A DNA stretch of 64,000 bases from Fischerella muscicola PCC 7414 (GCF_000317205.1 NZ_AJLK01000109.1:122440-186439); one strand, 5' to 3'; positions 43,581 to 53,810 are shown, counted from the first letter of the stretch. Program-made: numbers and translations. The notes: a model not told the origin generated them from the sequence alone.

Positions 43581-43865
43581 GTTAGAAAATTATCATCATT
43601 GCAGCGGACTGACCCAACTGCTTTCTGCTGCGTTTCCAGTCTTCTACAGCCGCTCAATTTTGCCGTTATGCCGCTCAGTTTGCGATTGGAGCAAATCTTG
43701 AGAAGTTACCTGTGTAGGTTTAAGAAATCATAGATAGAGCGATCGCTCAAAAGCTGTTAGCAAGACGATCGCTCCATCGAGATCGCCGCACTTTTGATAA
43801 AATAAGCTAGATGATCGCAAAAATCGCGATACCGCAGTCGATGTTGCCGCCCCCCGCTTATAAAC

Positions 43866-44707
43866 CTTCAGCAAGAAAATGAGCGCTTAACTGCCGAGTG
43901 TGATCGCTACGCGGCACAATGTGAATGCCTGCAAGCCGAACTAACGGAACTGCGCTCACGAAGCGAAGCGTCTTTGAAGGAGAGTCGCAGAGTATCTATG
44001 AAACGAAACCACGCCCCAAACCCCAAAACCGCCAAGCTTCATTGCTCTCCACGATTGCTCAAGTTGCTAACTTGCTGCTGCGATCGCAAGATTACACCTC
44101 TGTTCTGTCCGATGTCGCGCAGTTGTTGGGCGAAGCGGTGGAGTGCGATCATTGCACAATTACCCAGGAAATCGAGATGTCTGACTATCAGCAAGCAGTC
44201 AGGTTATTGACTCAGTGGTGTCAAGCCGATGTACCAAGCGGCTCTGCTGCTACTCCTGACTTTTCAGTTGGAGTGGGGGTGAATCAATTGGCTGACTTTC
44301 AAGCCCGATTGTTACGGGGTGAAGTCGTTAATTTTTTGGTGTCTGATTTACCGGAAGGTCGATGAAAAGCGCACTTTTTAGCCAGTCACTGTACTTCAAT
44401 GCTAATTGTGCCAATTCTGTATCAGCAGAAGTGCTGGGGACATATTGGCTTTGACAACTGCGGTGAACTGCGACTGTATGATGAGGCGGAGATTGCCATC
44501 CTCAAGATTGCAGCCGATAGTATTGCAGCGGCGATCAAGCGTCAGGCAAAAGATGAGGAGTTGCTGAAATGAGAACAAGCGCGATCGCAAGAACTCAAAC
44601 GTCTTTACGCTGAATTGCAACAAACACTCGATCGCGTCCAAGCGCGTGAAAAACTGCTAGAAGCCACGACGATCACTGCTAATATTGAGATCTCTAAGTG
44701 GTTGTAA
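43866..44707 (+). pseudogene. Decayed GAF-domain sensor gene (one frameshift, two TGA stops)
   Basis: The first part, LQQENERLTAECDRYAAQCE (frame from 43866), is a coiled coil. A frameshift near 43960 leads to ASLLSTIAQVANLLLRSQDY and a GAF-like region. TGA codons at 44363 and 44570 interrupt it, but the same frame continues after each: MLIVPILYQQKCWGHIGFDN, then ARSQELKRLYAELQQTLDRV and EKLLEATT to TAA at 44705. GAF followed by a coiled coil suggests a lost sensor kinase or cyclase whose output domain is gone. The later part is still highly readable, so decay is recent. Confidence 0.75.
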
Positions 44708-44869
44708 GTTCTTGATTTAAGCATAACTGGTAAGTTTTGATGGGCTGTGTTCATAGTTGAATCCGTCACCAAGTTTTTTGTATGTTTCAATACTTAACAA
44801 CTCGCCACTTACTATCTAGTAATTGTCTAGGATACGGCAATATTACGATAATTATGAGACAAAATAATT

Positions 44870-45613
44870 ATGGAATTCAACCCAAGCAACAATGTTGTTA
44901 AACTTTGTCTTCAAGGTATGAGCATGGAAGAAAAAGGCGAGCTTGAAGAAGCAAGTGAACTATTTCTTCAAGCCTGGAACGAAGCAACATACGACTTTGA
45001 AAAATTTATTTCAGCTCATTATGTAGCCCGACATCAAAAAAATGTTTCTGATAAATTAAAATGGCTCGAAACGGCTTTGCAGTTTGCATTAAAAATGAAT
45101 GACGACTCTGTTAAGAGTGCTTTCCCTTCTCTATATTCAAACATTGCTAAATGCTATGAGGACTTAAGCGACCCTAACAAGGCAAAAAAGAATTATGAAT
45201 TAGCAACTTCGTTTAAGGATAAACCTTCTGACAAAGGTCCTTTTTATCATGGGACAAAAGCAGATTTGTCGGTTGGCGATTTGCTGACAGCAGGGGGCAG
45301 TTCTAATTACAAATCTGAACTCAAAATGAATCACATTTATTTTACAGCCCTGGTTAATGGAGCGGGACTAGCTGCTGCATTAGCAAAAGGCGATGGACGT
45401 GAACGTGTTTATATCGTCGAACCTACAGGGGGATTTGAAAACGACCCGAATGTTACAGACAAAAAATTTCCGGGTAATCCGACGCGCTCATATCGCTCCC
45501 AAGCACCATTAAAAATCGTTGGCGAGGTGACGGATTGGGTGAGACAAACACCTGAGGAACTCCAGAAATGGCGTGAAAAGTTGGACAATAACAAAGGAGA
45601 AATTATTAATTAA
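44870..45613 (+). CDS. arr: TPR domain fused to rifampin ADP-ribosyltransferase (Arr)
   Basis: The product has 247 residues. Residues 1-115 form TPR-like helices (EEKGELEEASELFLQAWNEA, PSLYSNIAKCYEDLSDPNKA). Residues 124-240 are an Arr domain: FYHGTKADLSVGDLLTAGGS, GRERVYIVEPTGGFENDPNV and DKKFPGNPTRSYRSQAPLKI. The catalytic triad known in mycobacterial Arr (His19, Tyr49, Asp84) is found as His127, Tyr157 and Asp192 with identical spacing. Arr inactivates rifamycins by ADP-ribosylation from NAD. Whether the TPR half changes the target is unknown. The gene lies in an accessory region and may have been transferred in. Confidence 0.9.
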   Translation: MEFNPSNNVVKLCLQGMSMEEKGELEEASELFLQAWNEATYDFEKFISAHYVARHQKNVSDKLKWLETALQFALKMNDDSVKSAFPSLYSNIAKCYEDLSDPNKAKKNYELATSFKDKPSDKGPFYHGTKADLSVGDLLTAGGSSNYKSELKMNHIYFTALVNGAGLAAALAKGDGRERVYIVEPTGGFENDPNVTDKKFPGNPTRSYRSQAPLKIVGEVTDWVRQTPEELQKWREKLDNNKGEIIN

Positions 45614-46312
45614 AGCAATCAGATCTCGATTGGTTACTGCAAAGATATTTTAGTTGTCAGCGAGAGTTATAACTACCCAGTGATTTTAATGACCTCACGA
45701 TCGCCACACAACAATCTGCTTGCACCCGACCGTTGAGAGTCTTTTCGTTGAGTTCAAGAGGTTACTAGCGGCGGGTGAGGTGGAACGTTAAATCATCACA
45801 AACCTATTTATACTTTCGGTAGATGACAAAATAAATAATCTACAAGATCTAAAATATAAAATCTACCTCTTCCTTAATTTCCTTCCTAGTAGACAAGGGA
45901 TGTAATTTAGCAGTCAAAGGCTTTACAGTTTGTTTGGTGTAATTGTTTAATTCCACACCATAAAAAATAAATAAAATAAGATAAGTAGTCATCATACATT
46001 ACCCATATTGTCAAAGACTAAAAACTGACTTATTCCTAATAAATTAGAGCTTTTACCTTTAATTACTAAGTAAAAGCAATTTACACAATAGCAAAATTAG
46101 AACATTTTTCGCAAGAATAGGAAAGACAAGTAGATCATTTTATTTTTAAAATAAGTATGATTATTTACCTTTAGATAGATTAAATTCAAAGTATAAAACA
46201 GTATATATTGATGGATTGTTGCATAATTCATCTAAAAAAATCAGTAACTTCAATATCACTTACTTTATTTCTGTTTTACACATAGTTGATTTGTTTATAA
46301 TCTCTGCTAATC
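45614..46312. other. 700-bp gene-free AT-rich region
   Basis: No credible reading frame, tRNA or strong hairpin is seen. 45614-45800 has a more mixed composition and could be a relic, while 45830-46312 is very AT-rich. The promoter of the efflux adaptor gene should lie in the last 200 bp. Confidence 0.5.
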
Positions 46313-47629
46313 ATGACACCTCCGCAGCCTCATACCGAAATTGAAAATTATCCTCCACAGACAGAAAAGCAGCCGCCTCGCAAACAACGCCGGTCGCTTT
46401 GGTTATTGTTGACCCTGCTAGCATTGACAGGAGGAGGCATTGCTGTTTGGCGTGTGTTTACTTCACAAAATCAAACACCTGCCAATACTAATGCTCAGCC
46501 CCCAGCAGTAGCGGTGAAAGTATCTACTGTACAATCAGGCACAATAGAAGACAGTGCAGAATATATTGCCACTATCGAATCGCGTCGCTCAGTGGCTTTG
46601 CAACCAAGAATTCAAGGTCAAGTAACTCAAATATTTGTCAGAGCTGGAGATCCAGTTAAAAATGGAGACCCGATTATTCAAGTAGACGCCAGAGAGCAAC
46701 AAGCAGCAGTTAGCAGTGTTAATGCTGCTGCACAGGCGGCGCGATCGCAAGTGGAAAACGCTAAAGCTACCCTCAGATCCTTAGAAGCAGACAGGCAATC
46801 TTTTCTTGCAGATGTCCAATTGAGACAGCAGGAGTACAATCGCTACGCCACTCTTGCGAGTGAAGGAGCAGTATCTCAACTAACCAAAGAACAGTATGCA
46901 AATCAACTTGCTGTCGCCAAAGCCGCCTTCAACGCCAACGAATCTAAAATAAAAGCGCAACAAGCCGCAGTAGCCGAAGCCGAAAAATCTTTACAGCAAG
47001 CATTAGCTAATACTAGACAACAAAAAGTCCAACTCCAGTACTACAGAGTCACAGCCCCCTTCGCTGGTACAGTCGGTGATATCCCAGTAAAAATAGGTGA
47101 TTTTGTTAATACTTCCACACAACTAGCTACTATTACTCAAAATCGACCATTAGAAATAAACATATCTGTACCAGTTGAACGTGCATCTCAATTACGTAAC
47201 GGAACGCTAGTAGAACTTATTGATCCTCAAGGTCGGACTATTGGTACTAGTCGCGTATTTTTTATCTCTCCCAAAGCGAATGAAAATCGGATGATTCAAA
47301 TTAAAGCACTATATGACAATGAAAAAAATCTACTCAGAGCCGATGAATATGTCCGAGCCAGAGTCATATTTAACCAACGTTCAGGAGTAGTTATTCCCAC
47401 CACAGCAGTGGCTCGTATAGCGGGACAAAATTTTGTCTTTGTAGAACAAACACAAAAATCACCCGAAGGAAAGACCCAAGTAGTAGCCAAACAAAAGCGT
47501 GTTGAATTAGGCAATATTAAGGGTAATAACTATCAAGTATTGGAAGGATTACAACCAGGAGAAAGAATTATTGTTTCAGGACTACTCAATCTTAGAGACG
47601 GAGTTCCTATAACATCAGAATCTCAATAA
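46313..47629 (+). CDS. RND efflux periplasmic adaptor (membrane-fusion protein)
   Basis: The product has 438 residues with one N-terminal membrane anchor (SLWLLLTLLALTGGGIAVW) and no lipobox. The family layout is clear: beta-barrel/lipoyl half IESRRSVALQPRIQGQVTQI, coiled-coil hairpin (QEYNRYATLASEGAVSQLTK to AVAEAEKSLQQALANTRQQK), second lipoyl half YYRVTAPFAGTVGDIPVKIG and a C-terminal membrane-proximal domain ending GLQPGERIIVSGLLNLRDGV. It is AcrA/MexA-like and is followed by its permease. No outer-membrane channel gene is nearby. Confidence 0.94.
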   Translation: MTPPQPHTEIENYPPQTEKQPPRKQRRSLWLLLTLLALTGGGIAVWRVFTSQNQTPANTNAQPPAVAVKVSTVQSGTIEDSAEYIATIESRRSVALQPRIQGQVTQIFVRAGDPVKNGDPIIQVDAREQQAAVSSVNAAAQAARSQVENAKATLRSLEADRQSFLADVQLRQQEYNRYATLASEGAVSQLTKEQYANQLAVAKAAFNANESKIKAQQAAVAEAEKSLQQALANTRQQKVQLQYYRVTAPFAGTVGDIPVKIGDFVNTSTQLATITQNRPLEINISVPVERASQLRNGTLVELIDPQGRTIGTSRVFFISPKANENRMIQIKALYDNEKNLLRADEYVRARVIFNQRSGVVIPTTAVARIAGQNFVFVEQTQKSPEGKTQVVAKQKRVELGNIKGNNYQVLEGLQPGERIIVSGLLNLRDGVPITSESQ

Positions 47630-47797
47630 GAATTGGTTAGTGGTTATTTGTTGATTGTTGGTTGTTGGTTGTTGTAGAGACGTGCCATGGCACGTCTGTA
47701 CAGTGGTTAGTGGTTAGTTGTTTGTTTTCTCCCCTGTCTCCCTTGTCCTCCTTGTCCTCCGTGTCTTCCTTGTCCCCAATCCCCAATCTCCGATCAT
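47630..47797. repeat. STRR and pyrimidine-rich repeats between adaptor and permease
   Basis: GGTTAGTGGTTATTTGTTG repeats, a short hairpin (GACGTGCCATGGCACGTC near 47679) and tandem TCTCCCTTGTCCTCCTTGTC units fill the 168-bp spacer. The hairpin may set adaptor and permease expression apart. Confidence 0.6.
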
Positions 47798-50700
47798 ATG
47801 TTTGTTGACTTCTTTATCAGGCGACCTGTTTTTACCAGTGTCTGCGCTATCATCATTCTGATAGTAGGGGCTATTAGCATTCCTACTTTACCTACAGAGC
47901 AGTATCCAGAAATTAGTCCAACTCAAATTCAAGTTACTGCTAACTATGTTGGTGCTAGTGCAGAAGTAGTAGAAAACACCGTTACGACCATCTTAGAACG
48001 GCAGATTAACGGTGTCGAAGGCATGAGGTACATGACTTCTAGTAGCAGTAACAATGGTACTAGTACGATTACAGTCACATTTGACCCATCGCGGGATGCA
48101 GATATTGCTGCCGTTGATGTGCAAAATCGTGTATCGTTAGCTGAACCACAACTACCCGAACCAGTTACGCAAACTGGAGTCACCGTTAGTAAGCAATCTA
48201 ATAACATTCTGTTAGCGATCGGTTTATACAGTCAGAAAGGAGAGTATGACACTGTATTTTTAAGTAACTACGCCGACCTCTACATATCAGATGCCCTAAA
48301 AAGAATCAAGGGTGTGAGTGAGGCAAGAATTTTTGGTGAACGCCGCTACGCGATGCGTCTGTGGCTTGACCCAAATCGACTTGCAAGTCGCGACCTGACT
48401 GCTCAGGATGTGATTGATGCCCTGAATGAACAAAACCTGCAAGTGGGTGCTGGACAAATCGGTCAGCAACCATCGCCACAGGATCAAATGTATCAAATTG
48501 ACTTGCGGGCTATCAGTAGATTAACTGATGCATCTGAATTTGAAGATATAGTAATCAAAACCAGTCAAGATGGATCACTCATTAAGCTCAAAGATGTAGG
48601 GCGGGCAGAACTAGGAGCAGAAAATTACAGTACTTTCCTGCGATTTCGAGGGCAAGAGGGTGTGGGAATTGGGATATTTACCACTCCAGGAAGTAACGTG
48701 CTGGACGTTGCCAAAGCAGTCAAAGCCGAAATGGCAGTACTATCCGAAAAATTTCCACCAGGCATGGAGTATCAAGTTGCCTTTGATACAACTAGTTTTG
48801 TGGAAGCCTCACTCTCAGAAGTGCTGTTGACTTTGTTAATGGCGATCGCTCTGGTTATCCTGATCATTTATCTTTTCTTGCAGGATTGGCGTACCACCTT
48901 AATTCCCGTAATCACCATTCCCTTAGCATTAATTGGTACATTCGCCTTTGTCAAAGCCTTCAATTTTTCCATCAACACTTTAACCTTGTTCGGTCTGACC
49001 CTAGCAACAGGGATGGTCGTTGATGATGCGATCGTTGTCGTCGAAGATATTTCGCGTTTGATTCAGGAAGAAGGCATGACGCCACGTCAGGCAGCGTCTG
49101 CCGCCATGCAGGAACTGTTTGGGGCAGTTATTGCTACCTCATTGGTACTGATGGCTGTATTTGTCCCCGTCGCCTTTTTCCCAGGAGCCACTGGACAGAT
49201 ATATAAACAATTTGCTTTAACCATCGCCTTTTCGATCGCCATCTCTACTTTTCTCGCCATTACCCTCACACCTTCTCTATCTGCCTTGCTACTGCGCCGC
49301 AGACCCAGACAGCGTGGTATTTTGGGCTGGGTGTTTGGTAAGTTTAACTCCTTCCAAAACTCAATGCGAAGAGGGTACGAGTGGTCACTCAATCGCCTAG
49401 TTAGGATCAAAGCAATTGTCATCGGGCTGTTTATCCTCTCCTTGGGATTGACAGCTTGGTTGTATACCTCTGTGCCAACATCATTTCTTCCTGATGAAGA
49501 CCAAGGTTACTTCATTACAATTGTGCAAGGGCCAGAAGGAGTTTCTCTTAACTACACCAGCAAAGTAATGCGACAAGCAGAAGAAGAAATTCTGAAATTG
49601 CCGGAAGTCACAGGTACTTTTGCTGTTGGTGGATTTAGTTTTAGCGGTAGTACTGCTAACAATGGTGTAATCTTTACAACCCTCAAACCTTGGCATGAGC
49701 GCAGTCAGTCAGCGCAGCAAATCATTGGTAGTTTAATGGATAAACTATCAGGAATCACCGAAGCCAGAGTGTTACCTGTGAACCCTCCTACAATTCGAGG
49801 TTTAGGTAGTTTTAGTGGTTTCCAATTTCAGCTACAAGACAGAGCAGGTAACAGTGACTTAGCAACCATGTTGCAAGTCATGGGTCAGTTACTGGAGCGG
49901 GCAAATCAGGAACCAGACTTGCAAAAGCCTGTGTATACTACTTTTGCTGCGAATACACCACAAATCTTAATTGAAGTAGACCGTAGTCGCGCTAAAGCCC
50001 TACAAGTGGACGTTGATGAAGTATTTAATACTCTCCAAAATTACCTGGGTTCGCGCTACGTCAATGACTTTAATTTTGAACGACGGACTTACCGAGTATA
50101 CGTCCAAGCAGATGCTCAGTTTCGCTCCAACCCGGAGGATATCGGGAAATTATACGTCCGCTCTGCCAACGATCAAATGATTCCCTTGAGTGATCTGGTC
50201 AAACTCACCCCCACTACTGGAGCGCAAACCATCAATCATTACAACTTGTTCCGCTCAATTGAAATCAACGGTTCCGCGGCTCCAGGTAAAAGTTCCGGTC
50301 AAGCAATCCAAGCAATGGAGAATGTTGCCCAACAAGTTTTACCAACGAGTTTTGGTTACGAATGGTCGGGGATAGCCCTGGAAGAAAAAACATCCGGTGG
50401 TCAAGCACCGATAATTTTTGGTTTGGGACTCGTCTTTGTTTTCTTGGTATTAGCTGCTCAATACGAAAACTATGTTGACCCGTTGATTATTTTGCTATCG
50501 GTTCCCCTTGCAATTTTTGGGGCGCTGTCAGCACAATCACTGCGGGGTCTAGATAATGACATCTTTTGCCAAGTTGGTTTAGTGATGTTGATTGGTTTGG
50601 CAAGTAAGAACGCTATTTTGATTGTGGAGTTTGCTAACCAACTGCATGAGCAAGGTATGCCAATTACCAAAGCCGCAGTCCAAGCCGCACAGGAACGTTT

Positions 50701-50974
50701 GCGACCAATTTTGATGACAGCACTCTCCACACTGTTGGGGATTTTCCCCTTAGCAATTGCCACAGGTGCTGGTGCTGGTAGCCGTCAATCTCTCGGTACT
50801 GCGGTGTTTGGTGGGATGCTAGTTGCTACGTTCCTGAGTTTGTTTATAGTGCCAATCTTATATATAGTGATTGGGAGTTTACGCGATCGCTTTCTCAAAC
50901 GTCGTCGTCCACCTCAACAACCACCCCATCAAGTGGAGGAAGATGGTCGGGTGACTACCGAAATCTATCGATAA
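47798..50974 (+). CDS. RND multidrug efflux permease, HAE1 family
   Basis: The product has 1058 residues with the AcrB/MexB layout. It starts MFVDFFIRRPVFTSVCAIII; the porter domain holds VQNRVSLAEPQLPEPV. The proton-relay Asp pair sits in GMVVDDAIVVVEDISRLI and the relay Lys in GLASKNAILIVEFANQL. FFPGATGQIYKQFALTIAFS and PTSFLPDEDQGYF are further family landmarks. The C-terminus is polar and carries no extra domain. It works with the upstream adaptor to export amphipathic compounds across both membranes. Confidence 0.96.
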   Translation: MFVDFFIRRPVFTSVCAIIILIVGAISIPTLPTEQYPEISPTQIQVTANYVGASAEVVENTVTTILERQINGVEGMRYMTSSSSNNGTSTITVTFDPSRDADIAAVDVQNRVSLAEPQLPEPVTQTGVTVSKQSNNILLAIGLYSQKGEYDTVFLSNYADLYISDALKRIKGVSEARIFGERRYAMRLWLDPNRLASRDLTAQDVIDALNEQNLQVGAGQIGQQPSPQDQMYQIDLRAISRLTDASEFEDIVIKTSQDGSLIKLKDVGRAELGAENYSTFLRFRGQEGVGIGIFTTPGSNVLDVAKAVKAEMAVLSEKFPPGMEYQVAFDTTSFVEASLSEVLLTLLMAIALVILIIYLFLQDWRTTLIPVITIPLALIGTFAFVKAFNFSINTLTLFGLTLATGMVVDDAIVVVEDISRLIQEEGMTPRQAASAAMQELFGAVIATSLVLMAVFVPVAFFPGATGQIYKQFALTIAFSIAISTFLAITLTPSLSALLLRRRPRQRGILGWVFGKFNSFQNSMRRGYEWSLNRLVRIKAIVIGLFILSLGLTAWLYTSVPTSFLPDEDQGYFITIVQGPEGVSLNYTSKVMRQAEEEILKLPEVTGTFAVGGFSFSGSTANNGVIFTTLKPWHERSQSAQQIIGSLMDKLSGITEARVLPVNPPTIRGLGSFSGFQFQLQDRAGNSDLATMLQVMGQLLERANQEPDLQKPVYTTFAANTPQILIEVDRSRAKALQVDVDEVFNTLQNYLGSRYVNDFNFERRTYRVYVQADAQFRSNPEDIGKLYVRSANDQMIPLSDLVKLTPTTGAQTINHYNLFRSIEINGSAAPGKSSGQAIQAMENVAQQVLPTSFGYEWSGIALEEKTSGGQAPIIFGLGLVFVFLVLAAQYENYVDPLIILLSVPLAIFGALSAQSLRGLDNDIFCQVGLVMLIGLASKNAILIVEFANQLHEQGMPITKAAVQAAQERLRPILMTALSTLLGIFPLAIATGAGAGSRQSLGTAVFGGMLVATFLSLFIVPILYIVIGSLRDRFLKRRRPPQQPPHQVEEDGRVTTEIYR

Positions 50975-50988
50975 ATCTACGTAATCAT

Positions 50989-51016
50989 AAACCCGGTTTT
51001 TGAGAGAACCGGGTTT
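50989..51016 (+). terminator. Intrinsic terminator after the RND permease
   Basis: AAACCCGGTT (50989-50998) and AACCGGGTTT (51007-51016) form a perfect 10-bp stem with an 8-nt loop, 15 bp after the permease stop and followed by ATTTGT. Confidence 0.75.
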
Positions 51017-51050
51017 ATTTGTATCCAAAACAGTTAAGAAATAGTTACAT

Positions 51051-51563
51051 ATGACACTAATAAATGCAATTTCTAGTCTTACTATGCCTTTGTTAGCAAC
51101 CGCAACAGCATCAGATAGCGCCTCAATCATAGCAGCAGTGCTGATTAGTTTAGTAGTAATATACCTTGCTAGTATAATTGGTAGTGAAATTTGCGATCGC
51201 TTGAACATGCCACCAGTTTTAGGACAGCTCTTAGGTGGTTTAGTCGTGGGTATATCAGCTTTACATCTGCTGGTATTTACTGATAGTGGTGGTGATAGTG
51301 GTGACTCTGTTTTAATCAAGTTCTTGGTAGCTACCACAGGTTTGAGTATAGACGGAGCAGCAACAATCTTTCAAATCAATAGCGAAGTCATTTCCGTATT
51401 AGCAGAACTAGGTGTAGTCATTCTGCTGTTTGAGATTGGCTTGGAATCTGATTTAAAAGAATTACTCAAAGTCGGGCCACAGTCCGCAATAGTGGCAACA
51501 GTGGGAGTTGCAGCACCATTTGCTGCTGGTACTTTTGGGTTAATGATGCAATTTTGTACTTAG
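51051..51563 (+). pseudogene. Truncated CPA2 (KefB-type) sodium/proton antiporter
   Basis: The 170-residue frame starts as a complete CPA2 antiporter: IIAAVLISLVVIYLASIIGS, EICDRLNMPPVLGQLLGGLV, VLAELGVVILLFEIGLESDL and SAIVATVGVAAPFAAGTFGL. It then stops at 51561, where family members have eight or more further membrane helices. Three or four helices cannot make a transporter. The following DNA has no continuation in any frame, so the 3' part is deleted. Confidence 0.75.
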
Positions 51564-51611
51564 TTGATCATTTCATGAAGCGATCGATGGTTTCAATGGA
51601 GGTAAAAAATT

Positions 51612-52007
51612 ATGAAAGTAGGTTCAGCATACACAAGATTACTGGTAAATGACTGGAAAGGTTGCTTTTTGTTCTACAAAGATTTATTGGAATTTGAAGT
51701 TGCTGTAGAAAATGAAGCAGACGGATATGCTGAATTTAAAGCTGGAGATATGAGGCTATCTCTATTTAGACGCCAGGAAATGGCCCAACTCATCCATAAT
51801 GCTGACAAGCCACTCCACGCGGAATGCCAGGACACTGTTGCATTGATTTTTACAGTTCATGATTTGGAAGAGGAATATCAGCAATTAAGACACAAAGGTG
51901 TAAAATTTACCGCAGCACCGATGAATAATCCTTACTATGGCATCAAAACGGCTTATCTGCGCGACCCGGACGGAACTCTGATCGGTTTATACGAGTTTTT
52001 ATCTTAA
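51612..52007 (+). CDS. VOC-superfamily (glyoxalase/bleomycin-resistance-like) protein
   Basis: This 131-residue protein has two beta-alpha-beta-beta-beta units: SAYTRLLVNDWKGCFLFYKD and VALIFTVHDLEEEYQQLRHK. It ends in RDPDGTLIGLYEFL, with the terminal Glu at the usual metal-ligand position. The first-position His is absent, so catalytic metal binding is uncertain. The ribosome site GGAGGTAAAAAATT precedes ATG. Confidence 0.85.
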   Translation: MKVGSAYTRLLVNDWKGCFLFYKDLLEFEVAVENEADGYAEFKAGDMRLSLFRRQEMAQLIHNADKPLHAECQDTVALIFTVHDLEEEYQQLRHKGVKFTAAPMNNPYYGIKTAYLRDPDGTLIGLYEFLS

Positions 52008-52098
52008 TATTTTGATGGTAAAAGCCCCCAGAAAAATCTGTAGAGTCAATCCAAAATCCAAAATCTAAAATCGAATGACGAGGAGGTAGCATCGCACT

Positions 52099-53763
52099 AT
52101 GGCTAAACCTGTAATCTTGACGGTTGATGACGATGCTGAAGTGTTACAAGCCGTGGCGCGGGATCTGCGTCAGGAATATGGAGAAAATTACCGCATATTG
52201 CGCGCTGACTCTGGTGCTACCGCTTTGGAAGCATTAGAACAAATTAAACTCCGCAACCATCCTGTTGCATTATTTTTGGTAGATCAAAGAATGCCGCAAA
52301 TGTCTGGGGTTGAGTTCTTACAACAGGCAATAACAATCTTTCCAGATGCAAAACGGGCTTTACTCACAGCCTACGCAGATACCGACGCAGCGATAAATGC
52401 AATCAACACTACAAAAATTGATTACTATTTAATGAAGCCGTGGAATCCACCAGAAGAACGGCTGTATCCGGTGCTAAATGATTTGCTTGATGACTGGCAA
52501 GCAACATTCCACCCACCCTTTGAAGGTATTCGTGTCATTGGTAATCGCTGGTCGCCCTATTCCCATCAAGTCAAAGATTTTTTGGCACGAAATCAAGTGC
52601 CTTACGAGTGGATGGATATCGAATTTTCTAAGGAGGCTGAACAGTTAACAGAATATGCAGACTGTGATAAAGTACGCTTGCCTTTAGTGATTTTCCCTGA
52701 TGGCGAACAGTTGAGGCAACCAACAAATTTAGAGATTGCTCAGAAAATTGGACTGCGAACTCAAGCAGAAAAGCCGTTTTATGATTTAGCGATTATTGGT
52801 AGTGGCCCTGCTGGGTTAGCGGCTGCGGTGTATGGTGCATCGGAAGGGCTACGTACGGTGATGATTGAACGAGAAGCCCCTGGTGGACAGGCGGGAACAA
52901 GTTCACGTATTGAAAATTACTTAGGTTTTCCAGTAGGTTTAAGTGGTGGTGATTTAGCACGTCGTGCTGTTACTCAAGCTAGGCGCTTTGGTGTGGAAAT
53001 TCTCACACCCCAAGAAGTTACGGGTATTCGCGTAGCTAATCCCTATTGTTTTTTACAACTAGCTGACGGTAGCGAAATTAGTTGCCATGCCCTGATTTTG
53101 GCATTAGGTGTGGCGTGGCGGCGATTGGATGTACCAGGAATTGAACGCTTGACTGGTGCGGGTGTTTATTATGGTGCAGCTCAAACTGAAGCTATGAGTT
53201 GTAAAGATGAAGATGTTTATATTATAGGTGGGGCAAACTCAGCCGGACAAGCAGCTATGTATTTTTCTAAATACGCCAGCCATGTGACGATGTTGGTACG
53301 CGGCGAATCTTTGAGTCTCAGTATGTCCCAGTACTTGATAGACCAAATTGCTGAAACACCAAACATTACGGTAAAAACATATACTAGTGTGATTGAAGTC
53401 AAAGGAGAAAATTGTTTAGAAGCAATTACTATAAAAAATAATCGCACTGGCGAAATTCAAACACTTCCCGCTACTTCACTATTTATCTTTATTGGGGCAG
53501 CACCACGAACTGAATGGTTAGATGGGATAGTGCAACGAGACGATCGCGGTTTTATTTTAACTGGGCCAGATTTACAACGCGATGGACAACACGTCCCAGG
53601 CTGGAATTTAGAACGTGACCCTTTTTTGTTAGAAACCAATATTCCCGGTATCTTTGCCGTCGGTGATGTACGTCATGGTTCAGTAAAACGCGTTGCATCG
53701 GGAGTAGGCGAAGGTGCTATCTGCGTTCAGTTTATCCATCAGTATTTAGCGAAGGTGTTGTAA
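52099..53763 (+). CDS. Response regulator fused to thioredoxin-reductase-like flavoprotein
   Basis: The product has 554 residues in three parts. Residues 1-135: receiver domain (TVDDDAEVLQ; phospho-acceptor Asp62 in LVDQRMPQMSG; Lys in YYLMKPW). Residues 145-220: glutaredoxin-like fold in which the usual CPYC is SPYS (RWSPYSHQVKDFL). Residues 228-554: TrxB-like flavoprotein with FAD motif IIGSGPAGLAAAVYGASEGL, NAD motif YIIGGANSAGQAAMY and FAVGDVRHGSVKRVASGVGE. The redox CxxC of thioredoxin reductase is replaced by YGAAQTEAMSC. The enzyme can presumably bind FAD and NAD(P)H but not do dithiol exchange. The next gene is a histidine kinase. Confidence 0.88.
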   Translation: MAKPVILTVDDDAEVLQAVARDLRQEYGENYRILRADSGATALEALEQIKLRNHPVALFLVDQRMPQMSGVEFLQQAITIFPDAKRALLTAYADTDAAINAINTTKIDYYLMKPWNPPEERLYPVLNDLLDDWQATFHPPFEGIRVIGNRWSPYSHQVKDFLARNQVPYEWMDIEFSKEAEQLTEYADCDKVRLPLVIFPDGEQLRQPTNLEIAQKIGLRTQAEKPFYDLAIIGSGPAGLAAAVYGASEGLRTVMIEREAPGGQAGTSSRIENYLGFPVGLSGGDLARRAVTQARRFGVEILTPQEVTGIRVANPYCFLQLADGSEISCHALILALGVAWRRLDVPGIERLTGAGVYYGAAQTEAMSCKDEDVYIIGGANSAGQAAMYFSKYASHVTMLVRGESLSLSMSQYLIDQIAETPNITVKTYTSVIEVKGENCLEAITIKNNRTGEIQTLPATSLFIFIGAAPRTEWLDGIVQRDDRGFILTGPDLQRDGQHVPGWNLERDPFLLETNIPGIFAVGDVRHGSVKRVASGVGEGAICVQFIHQYLAKVL

Positions 53764-53810
53764 ATAAGGCAGAAGGCAGAAGGCAGAGGGCAGAAGGAAA
53801 GAATTCTCCT

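Noticed and set aside
44363..44572. Selenocysteine or recoded TGA in the GAF gene
   Set aside because: No stem-loop or selenium genes are seen, the positions are not cysteine sites, and an upstream frameshift shows ordinary decay.
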